A DNA stretch of 26,482 bases from an archaeon (lineage in GTDB: Archaea; Halobacteriota; Syntropharchaeia; Alkanophagales; Methanospirareceae): NCBI GenBank assembly GCA_030019325.1, contig JASEFB010000013.1, positions 1 to 26,482 of the forward strand, read 5' to 3'. Below the pieces are notes generated by a model. It made no database searches and was not told the origin of the DNA. It saw only the letters and a list, made by a program, of their open reading frames with translations. Each line of letters starts with the position of its first letter. Positions within the stretch are counted from its first letter, which is position 1. This document shows, piece by piece, positions 7,458 to 16,500 of the stretch. The translations under genes and the position numbers were made by a program.

Positions 7458-10436
7458 TTATTTTCTTTCTCGTGGACTCGTGAAAATCTGCGTAATCCTG
7501 TGGTTCATTCGCATCAACGGTCTAACCACCTGTATCGTGTGAATATCCAGAAGTGTGCATAGCGCGAGAGTTACTGCTACCGGTATAACAAAAGGAAGCA
7601 GGTATGCACCGAGCACAGCACAGGAAGGTATTGTGTATCCAAGGAACCCGAGCGAGAATATCACTGCAATGAACCCGAGAATCACTCCCGTACCAACCAG
7701 AACGGATTTAACGATCCGCTGTTCCACGCTGCTTTTCTCTCTTCTTCGGAAGTCCAGGGTAAAGGCAACAGCTGCCAGCAGTCCAATGACAAACACGACC
7801 CAGATACCGATACCGCTCATCGCGAATCCTGAGAGAGAAACGAGCGGTGCGATTAAAGTCACTCTTGTTGCTGTTCTCAGTTCATCATTTTCTCTTAACG
7901 CATCTGCAATCGGCGGACTCGTTGCGTAATAAGTAGATACGAATGCTTTTCCAATTGGTGTGGTCAAAAGTATATCGTTCCGGAAATCACGCAACACGTC
8001 TATATTCCTGTCTAATGGTGTTCCATAAGTTGCAGTGGCGATGTAACATGGTATGAGTTTCTTCTCGACCGTCCATATCCATGTCCAGCTATCCATCCCG
8101 TTCTCATTTACTCCAACCACAGTGATATTCCACGTCCCCACGACACCACTTGAATTTGTGTAGGATGCTTCATTCACACTATAATTCGTAAATAGGTATG
8201 TTCCATTCAGATACCACGTTGCATTCACATCCTGATTTACCGAAATGCTAAATGTTACCGATTCTCCCTCCTTGCTCTTCACATCTCCTGATGGTGTTGG
8301 AGTAATTATTGGTGCAGGTACTGTTGTGGGTTCAACCTTCAGGTATGTGTCTCCTCCTATCTCCTCCTCTGATTCCATGCCGGCGAACATGTAGGTCCCA
8401 GAGAAGCCAAATTCGCCGGATATATCAGCAGGTATTGACACGTTATAGGTATAAGTTGTATTTTCTACATTTTGAACTTCGCACCATTTCACATATCCTT
8501 CTTGAGCTGTGAAGTCTCCACCTCCTGAGGCGGATATGACCTCCCATCCTTCAGGAACTTGCTCATCTATAAGATAATAATCCGCACCCCCTACTTTAAC
8601 ATTCAATACCACCTCAATCGTAGACCCCGCTGTTGCGGAAGAAGGCAAATCCCTCGTAACTATTCCTGTTCCAATGTTTACACTTTCGTCACCTCTTATG
8701 TTGTTTGGCGATGTCATCCCTTCAAGCATATATTCACCCGTGAAATGATATACACCGATACAATCGCTCGGAACTTCCACTTCATAACTATATACCGTAT
8801 CAACAGCCCCTGATGTCACATTCCATTTCACATGCCCCTCTTCTGATGTATCGCCTGTTGTATTCGTAATAATCCATCCGGTCGGAACCTGCTCATCAAT
8901 GAGATACGAATCCGATGCACCCACTTTAACGTTCAATTCCACCTCTATCGTGCTATCTGGCAGTGCAACCGCTGGCAACGTCCTTGACACTCCAACACCC
9001 TGAACGTCAACGCAATTATCGCCACTGATAACCACCTCTTCACTCATGTGCTCGAATATATATTTCCCGTCAAAGAAGTACTTCCCGGACACGTCAAATG
9101 GTATGCTCACATTGTAATAACATACCGTGTTAACCGCTCCTGATGTTACATTCCATTTCACATGTCCCTTTTCTGATGTATCTCCGGTGGTATCTGAGAT
9201 AACCCATCCAGTTGGAACTTTCTCGTCAATAAGATACGAATCGGCAGTGCCTGCATCCACATCTAATCTCACCGTGATTTCATCACCGGCATTCACATTT
9301 GACGGCAGCGTCCTCGTAACTATTCCCGCACCTACACTTATGGTATGGTCGCCGTATATATCTGCCGCAGTGCTCATCCCTTCCAGCATATACTCTCCGT
9401 TGAAGGAATATATTCCCTCTGCATCTGAGGGTATTGTTACATTATAGGCGTATGTCGTATCCTTCGCACCGCTTGTAACAATCCATTTTACATGTCCGGG
9501 CTCAGTGGTATCGCCAGAAGTATCGGTAATAACCCATCCATCCGGAACCTGCTCGTCTATCGTGTAATGCGTTGCTACTCCTACTTTAACACCGAGTCTC
9601 ACTTCGACTGTGCTGTCCGGAGTTGCTCTTTCAGGCAACGTCCTCTCAACTCCTGCTTTTGTAACTGTAATATCTTCATCTCCTTCTATATTCCTTTCAG
9701 GCATTCCTTCGAAAGCGTAATAGCCTGAGAAAGTGTAGGACCCTGATGCCGATACTGGTATTTTTACCCTGTATGTATACTTTATGTCATTAGCACCGCT
9801 AAGAACAATCCATTTTATATGCCCCTTCTCAGATGTATAATCGCCACCGCCTGATGCTGATATAACTTCCCATCCACTTGGAACCTTCTCGTCAATTGTA
9901 TAATGCGTTGCAGACCCTACCCTCACGTCAAGTTCCACAGTGATTGTATCGCCTGCATTTCCTTTATCTGGCAGTATCCTTGCAACACCAAATCCCGTTG
10001 CGTAAATTTGAATTGCTGTATCACCGCTGATGCCAGCTTCTACGCTCATCCCTTCCATCTGGTATTTGCCACTGAAGAACGCTTTTCCTGATGCAGTTGC
10101 TGGTATCTTTACTGAATATGTATACGTGGTATCCTTTGCACCGGATACGACAAGCCATTTCACGTGCCCTTTTTCTGTGGTATCTCCCGTTGTATTCATT
10201 ATTTCCCAGCCTGCGGGAACTTGCTCATCTATTGCGTAATAACTCGCACTCCCTACCTCAACGTCTAATTCTACCGTAATTACATCACCCGGCGACGCAC
10301 TTGAAGGCAATGTTCTAATCACATTCATGTCTGCGCTCGTATTCGATGCAGAAATAGGAATCGGCAGAGCAAAAACTGAAATCAAAATCGTGACTAACAG
10401 AACGATTCCAAAAGCAAAAACAACTTTTTTCCTCAT
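7458..10436 (-). CDS. Surface protein with six ~110-aa repeats, Ig-like domain, CFI-box and membrane helices
   Basis: A 992-residue exported protein of unknown function. The start is the ATG at 10436: AGGAGG lies about 10 nt upstream and the product then begins MRKKVVFAFGIVLLVTILIS, a good signal sequence. An upstream in-frame ATG at 10520 would put a non-signal extension first. Six tandem repeats (about 38-700) share RTLPxxAxxGD, IDEQVPxGW, GHVKWxVxSGA and GDxxI; each looks like a beta-sandwich similar to DUF11/CARDB. A Ser/Thr/Pro linker and an Ig-like domain follow, the latter matching one in the C25 peptidase. A CFI-box begins at C797 (CYIATATYGT), and three or so membrane helices (868-965) end the protein, unlike the two other CFI-box proteins here. 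The last codons lie in a dispersed repeat (7477-7505). It is probably co-transcribed with the C25 gene. Confidence 0.85.
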   Translation of the reverse strand: MRKKVVFAFGIVLLVTILISVFALPIPISASNTSADMNVIRTLPSSASPGDVITVELDVEVGSASYYAIDEQVPAGWEIMNTTGDTTEKGHVKWLVVSGAKDTTYTYSVKIPATASGKAFFSGKYQMEGMSVEAGISGDTAIQIYATGFGVARILPDKGNAGDTITVELDVRVGSATHYTIDEKVPSGWEVISASGGGDYTSEKGHIKWIVLSGANDIKYTYRVKIPVSASGSYTFSGYYAFEGMPERNIEGDEDITVTKAGVERTLPERATPDSTVEVRLGVKVGVATHYTIDEQVPDGWVITDTSGDTTEPGHVKWIVTSGAKDTTYAYNVTIPSDAEGIYSFNGEYMLEGMSTAADIYGDHTISVGAGIVTRTLPSNVNAGDEITVRLDVDAGTADSYLIDEKVPTGWVISDTTGDTSEKGHVKWNVTSGAVNTVCYYNVSIPFDVSGKYFFDGKYIFEHMSEEVVISGDNCVDVQGVGVSRTLPAVALPDSTIEVELNVKVGASDSYLIDEQVPTGWIITNTTGDTSEEGHVKWNVTSGAVDTVYSYEVEVPSDCIGVYHFTGEYMLEGMTSPNNIRGDESVNIGTGIVTRDLPSSATAGSTIEVVLNVKVGGADYYLIDEQVPEGWEVISASGGGDFTAQEGYVKWCEVQNVENTTYTYNVSIPADISGEFGFSGTYMFAGMESEEEIGGDTYLKVEPTTVPAPIITPTPSGDVKSKEGESVTFSISVNQDVNATWYLNGTYLFTNYSVNEASYTNSSGVVGTWNITVVGVNENGMDSWTWIWTVEKKLIPCYIATATYGTPLDRNIDVLRDFRNDILLTTPIGKAFVSTYYATSPPIADALRENDELRTATRVTLIAPLVSLSGFAMSGIGIWVVFVIGLLAAVAFTLDFRRREKSSVEQRIVKSVLVGTGVILGFIAVIFSLGFLGYTIPSCAVLGAYLLPFVIPVAVTLALCTLLDIHTIQVVRPLMRMNHRITQIFTSPRERK
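7477..7505 (-). repeat. Dispersed GATTAC-type repeat, copy A
   Basis: On the minus strand it reads AACCACAGGATTACGCAG and runs on to TTTTCACGAG. It forms the last codons of the 992-aa protein (HRITQIFTS). Related copies are at 20538-20578 and 22466-22498. Confidence 0.6.
8335..10325 (-). repeat. Six tandem ~330-bp repeats
   Basis: Six head-to-tail coding units of about 332 bp in the 992-aa protein. Marker motifs recur at regular spacing: RTLP at the start, IDE[QK]VP near residue 28 of each unit, [GH]xVKW near 50 and [EF]xM plus GD near the end. Units 2 and 6 carry a distinctive GGGD insertion in the mid loop, in contrast to GDT in units 1, 3, 4 and 5. Confidence 0.9.
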
Positions 10437-10486
10437 GATTTCTATCCTCCTTTTTATTGGCTTATCCATATTCATTACCGCGAACA

Positions 10487-10512
10487 AATAAAAAAGGGGT
10501 AAAAAAATAATC
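10487..10512 (-). terminator. Possible T-rich archaeal terminator
   Basis: Immediately downstream of the giant gene's stop (10533) the minus strand has two oligo-T runs (seven and six T) separated by ACCCC. Archaeal termination typically uses such T tracts without a hairpin. The next gene starts 96 bp downstream of the stop, so read-through remains possible. Confidence 0.4.
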
Positions 10513-10532
10513 CCCCTCATTTCTTATACTTT

Positions 10533-13500
10533 TTAATAGCTTCCTGCTTTCCATCTTGCTATTGATGTCATCAGGTCTGTCATCGAATAAGTCCCAGCTT
10601 TCCATTTGCCAATCGCAATCATCAGTTCCACCATCGAAACCACTCGATTCTTATTCGTATCCGCGGGGTCGAATTCGATAACCGTTATCGCTTTTATTAT
10701 TGCAATTCCTCTTTCTTCTCCTTTCTTCGCTATCACCTTGATTATACCTGATTGCGTTGCGTTCACATCCGTAAAGATTGCCATACCACTTGAATCTGTC
10801 GTGTTCATCATATCCACGCCTGCGCCTTTGAGTGTTACTTCTGCACCGTTAATCGGCGTCCCATCAAAGACTGAAGATACATTTACCGTCAGATCAGTTG
10901 CAGTTCCCGTAATTACTGTTGTATTGCTCACCTCGACATCAAAGGATGCGACGTAGAAGACTGTACTGTATGCTGACCTTGTATCCACCGATGCTGGAAC
11001 GATTTCCATGCTCACTTCATCATCTCCACCAGGCACTGAATCAATCACTCCATTCTCACCAGGAAGTATTGCTCCATATATGACGTCATCGCCTGATACT
11101 GGTGTCTCAAGTATATTGTTCACACCAGGATTGATGTAATATTCGCCTTCCCACCAGCTCCAATCAACGTAATCGTCTCCAGCAGGCACCGACTCGAGCA
11201 CGCCATCTGGACCTGGATATAGCTCTCCAAATATGTAGTCATCGCCGGATACCGGTGTCTCAAGTATGTCGTTCCATCCACCACTGATATATTCGAACCC
11301 TGCAAGTCCATAAGATGATGCATCCACGGTTGCATTCACGTCATACCGTCCATACTCTTCGGTATTGAAGAATATGAAACTTATCGTGCGGTTTTGACCT
11401 GGATATAATATACCAATCTCTTTTGCATGGCATGTCGTCGTTATATTGCTCGATATGTTTACGATGAGCGGATAGTACTGTTCATCAAATAGCGTATCGG
11501 TTATTTTCGCATCTCCGATGTTCTTCACGGTAATGCGGATGTTAACAAAGTCCTTCGCATCAACGATCCCTGGTTTTGCTTCTATGTCCGTGATCTCAAC
11601 CTCTCCATATCCTACCGAGAGTTGTCCACTCGTTTCGTATGGTCCTAACTGGCTCCACCAATCCGCGATGTCATTAGGTGTTTGCACGCCTTTGTTATGT
11701 GTCCATGCTCTGAGGATATATAATCCATTTCTTGCGTCCTCCGGGACTACCAATTCAAATACTTCGGTCGTGTTGTTTCCGCTTGCGAGTGTAACCTCTC
11801 TGTTCTTCGTGAGGACTGGTATTTTCTCTATATACGGATACGGTGGACGTACTGGCGGAGGTGTTGGTTCTGGTGTTATCACGGGCGTCGGCGTCACTGA
11901 CATAGATTCGTAGTAGCCATAAGATGGAGGTGGATAATAGTATGGTATTACCAGATATACACCAATGGTCAAGGTCTCTGTCGTTTCATTTGCACCGAAG
12001 TTTTCAAGAACGACTTCACATGTCAGATTATCTCCGTGATGCACCGCGAGTGTGGATGTTTTGCCCCAATAAGAGGTCATTCTCACGTCTTCGTCTGATG
12101 AAAGGCTCAAACCTGTCGCAAATACATTTCTTACGACGATAAAAGCCCATGTTTCGTCATCGTCTGGCGTTGGTTCCCCAGTATCAAGAGTTTGTGCAAT
12201 TACCGCATATCTCCCTTCTTTCGATGGTGCCATTAATTGTAACTGCACAGTTGCGTTTTCACCTGCATCTAACGTTACATCTGTGGTCTTTGTGTCATAA
12301 ATAATACTTTCATTGGTTGGGTCTGTCAGATTGACCTCTATTGCGTTGTTTCCTGGCAATCCGCCAATGTTCTCAACCGTCACATTGATTATGAACGATT
12401 CACCGCCGTTGATCAGTCCGGGCACTTCCAGATCGGTAACAATTATCCTCGGTCCTGGAACACAAACACAAACAGATTCTGTATCGTTGTCCGGTGTTGA
12501 TTCTTCTGTATCGAGTGTCTGCGCAACCACTTCAAAGCATCCACCGGTTTCTGGTATCGTTAGTGGCACCTCTAACACGGTGTCATTCCCACCATCCAGT
12601 GTAACCGCAGTTGTGTTCATATCATAGATAATGCTCTCGTTATCTGCGTCCCTGAGGCATACCTCAACAACGTCCGCTCCTGTCATTTCCCCGATGTTCT
12701 CTACGGTTATGCTGGCATTGAATGAAAGTCCGTCCGGTCTTACAATTGCCTGTTTGTATTCTATCGAATCAATCGAGAATCCATAGTCTGTGTAGCTGTC
12801 ATAGTCGCTCGTCAGTCTGACCTTTATCGTATCCCCGGTTACCCATGGTGTCCAGAGGCTTCCCCAGTAATAAGTATATGTCGCAATCAAATTATCGTTT
12901 CCATCGTAAATCCATACTCTATCATCGTATTCAGCGGTCTCCAGATAATCAAAATGCACCCTTATCTGCCCTGCACACGTTTTTTCGATCACCCGTGTCT
13001 CGTCATAGTCGCTCGGATATGGATGCGGTGATTCAATGGAGACATCCTCAGATACAATACGTTCCATCGTATCTGGCACTTCCAAATCGGTAACAACGAT
13101 TCTTGCAGGCTCTTTCACTTCAAAGTCGCCGTACAAATAGTCATCACCGTGCACGTCCGGTCCAACCGAATAATTGAAGTAGTTGCCATCCTCTTTCAGA
13201 TAGACATCAACGAACGCGGTAACATCGTATGTCCCTGTGTAGTTCAATCCAGGAATTGTAACATTCACCCTCGTTGTGTTGCCCGGACCTATTGATACCA
13301 AATCGCCATTGTATTCGTGTGGTATTAGCTCTGGTCGCTTGAACTGTATGGAATCGATCGAGAAACCATAACCTACGTAGCTGTCAGAATCGCTTGTCAA
13401 TTTGACCTTTATCGCGTCCCCGGTTACCCATGGTGTCCAGAGGTTTCCCCAGTAATAACTATAATATGTCGCAATCAAATTATCGTTTCCATCGTAAATC

Positions 13501-16500
13501 CTGACCTTATCATCGTATCCAGCGGTCTTCAGATAATCAAAATGCACCCTTATCTGCTCTGCACCCGGTTTTGTGATTATCCACGTCTTATCATAGTCGC
13601 TTGGGTATGGATGCGGCGATTCGATGTCTCTCTCTTCGGTTACCGTTTCTAAATCACCGGTTGGCAATGGCACTACTACTGATGGCTCGAACCAGATTTC
13701 GTTTCCGAATTCGTTATCAAATTCAATCGTGCATACCCTCGTTGCGTTGAACGAAACCGTAACATTCTCTTCGAGCCCTGCTGGATTCGGATTTATCTCA
13801 AGGTCGCTCAATCGGACTTCATCAACATCCACGAGGAAGTTCACTTCATCGCCTTTCAGGATGACGAATCCAAGTTCTCGCTCAAGTACGAGCAGTGCGA
13901 ACGAAGTATCACAGAGGTCTCCACAACCTGATGAATACCAGCGGCCATCCGTCGCTTGTGTGCTCACGAGATGTGTCGCAAAGTCGTAGTACCAGCCCTT
14001 CTCATCTCCAGGATTTGTCGGTGTCTTCAGTCCGTATCGGTCCGTTACATCAGAGAGTATGAACGCCTTTGCTGCACTCCACAGGTAGTAGTGGTAATAG
14101 CTGCTTCCCAAATTCGGATTCGTGCTGTATGTGTACTTCGTATCAAACCATTTTAATGCGTCCTCAACCCGTCCGTCTTCTGCCGATACGTCACAGAGCC
14201 TCAGAGCCCATATTCCTGCTGCGGTCATGCTTCCATACGAGGTCGTTCCACCTGCAAGACTATGTCCTGGATGGTATATGAATCCTCCGTCATTTCCGGT
14301 CCACGATTGATCGTTAGATGCTTGCCTGTTCTGGCATCTCTGCAAGAATATTATCGCTTTATCCCACGTCTCATCACCCTCAGAAAGCCCAGCAGCTTTC
14401 AATGCTACGAGTGCAAATTGTGTATTTGATAAATCGGGTCTCGTGTGTGTTCCGTAACCGAATCCACCGTAATACCAGTTGTCCTTATTAACGCTTTCCC
14501 ACAAACAGGATTCGTCCCACTGCGATGAGACAAGCCAATCCTTTGCGTTATCTATAACCGTCGCGTATGCCGGATTGTTCGTGCGTGCAAGTGCTGTGAT
14601 TGCGAGTGAGGTCTCATAGGTCTTCGTATTGTCATTGTCGTAAATACTTCCATCTGCTTGAACCCTTGTAAGTATATAGTCTATTCCAGCCCGCACATCA
14701 GGATCGGTTTCTGATATTCCATGACCAAGGAATGATAGCACGGCAAGACTCGTTGTTCCAACCCTGTAGTATGAACCCCATGAGCCATCCCAGTTCTGTG
14801 TATTGCGTAGATATGCCAATCCATCATCTATCGCAGCATTTATCTCCGCTTGCGTTTCCGCTGAAAGCACCGGACCAGGAGCTATGCCTTTTCCCATCCT
14901 GAATCCCGCCTTCACCTTGTATATTCCAAGCTCTCCCGTAGTCGGAACAGTATAGGTCTTCTGAATCGTGGTAAGCCCCCGGTCAATCAAAAGCAAGTTC
15001 TGATCGAGATTTATCTCCTTTCCGTCAGAACTGACGACCCTGAACAATAGATTTCCTGAAGGCTCTCCCACATCGTCTCCGAGCTTATAATTTCCGGTGT
15101 TGTTAATTATATAGGTTACGCGTATTGTCTGTCCTCTCGTTGCATTTATACATCTATCAGTCTCCCCAGTGTTAACATTCTTGATGGTGAAGCTCGCGTG
15201 TGGCATAACCACGTCAAAACCACGTCCTATAATGACCTTTGCAGTTCCGCTCGTAACCGACACGTTAATCGCCTTTTTACCCTCTGTAAGACCGTCGGTT
15301 ATTGTAAGCGTCTTTGTAATTGTCGTATTTGGTGCAATCTCTATATCTTCTGAGATGTGATTCGCGGGATCATCAATCTTTACCGCATACGTTATGTTTC
15401 CACGCGTGGATGGATTCTGCAGCGTAACGTTGTATCTCACCTTATCCCACGGATATGCGAGCAGATTCGTGTATTTATTGCCGTTCGGTGCAATAACTGT
15501 AATATCTGTTATATTTACGACTGGTTTTTTACCTGGTTCTGTGAGTGTTATCAAGTCTATGAGTTCATCATCATTTTCTGTCTGGGTTTCTGAAATATAC
15601 TTTATTTTTGCAAGGAACGTGAAAGGCGTTGAAGTTGCATTCTCGCCGGTTGCAAATGGCCCGTACTCCTTTACAACGGTTCCAGAGCTGTCCTCGATCT
15701 TTACGTATATTTCTCTTCCCTGAACCTCATATTTTACGGTGTAAGGCGTTACCGTTGTGTGTCCTGGTAGTATCGCGAGCGGCTCCCAGTTTGCAAGTGT
15801 CGTGTGTGTTGAATCTGGTGAACAGACATCAAAGTAAACTTTTATGTCATCTACCGCTTGATCTGTCGGATTCTTTATGTTCACCTTCGACAATGTCCCC
15901 ATTCCCTTTGTCAACACCTTGTCTGTTACTGTCACATCGAGATAGAGTTTGTCCACGGTGTAGGTTACGGTTGCTGTTATATTACCCATTTCCGCGGTTA
16001 TCATACCGGCATGTGGTGTTGAGCCTGCGGTCAGTGTCGTGGTGTTCATTCCGTCTGGTCCGATTGTCAGATTATATTCTGCAAGTGTATCCCCATTAGA
16101 TACTGCAGTCGCGTTCAATGTGAGATTCACAGTTTTATTGATTCCAGAAGAGTTTACAATAACCGTTGTGGTTCCGTTTATGAGCAGATCGTCTTCTTGT
16201 AGCTGGATAGCTAATGTCGGTGGAGCCTCTCCACACCATGCTATGATATCGTTAATTGCAGCTCCAGTTCCACTTCCATCTGCAGCCGTCGTTATGAATA
16301 CACCACCAGTGGTATTTGCATCATCCTCCAAGATAGCGGCTTGACCTGCGTAGTCTCCACCTGTTGGAACGAAGACATCAGACATCAGGATGTCTTTGCT
16401 CTTAGCCATAACAGCATGGGTATGCATTGAGACGTTGTCTGCAGGGTCTTGTACGTCATTGAATCCTCCGGGGGGCGCATCTGTTATTAATACCACTATT

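Noticed and set aside
10437..10520. Longer start (ATG at 10520) for the 992-aa surface protein
   Set aside because: The strong AGGAGG site is positioned for the ATG at 10436, and only that start gives a normal signal peptide.
11120..11335. 71-codon minus-strand open frame in the acidic repeat region
   Set aside because: It is an alternative frame within the giant gene, arising from the repeat structure, with no start signal.
13860..14870. Active squalene/terpene cyclase
   Set aside because: The segment has toroid-type repeats, but I see no DxDD or similar catalytic motif, and it is embedded in a secreted multidomain protein. Only the fold is supported.
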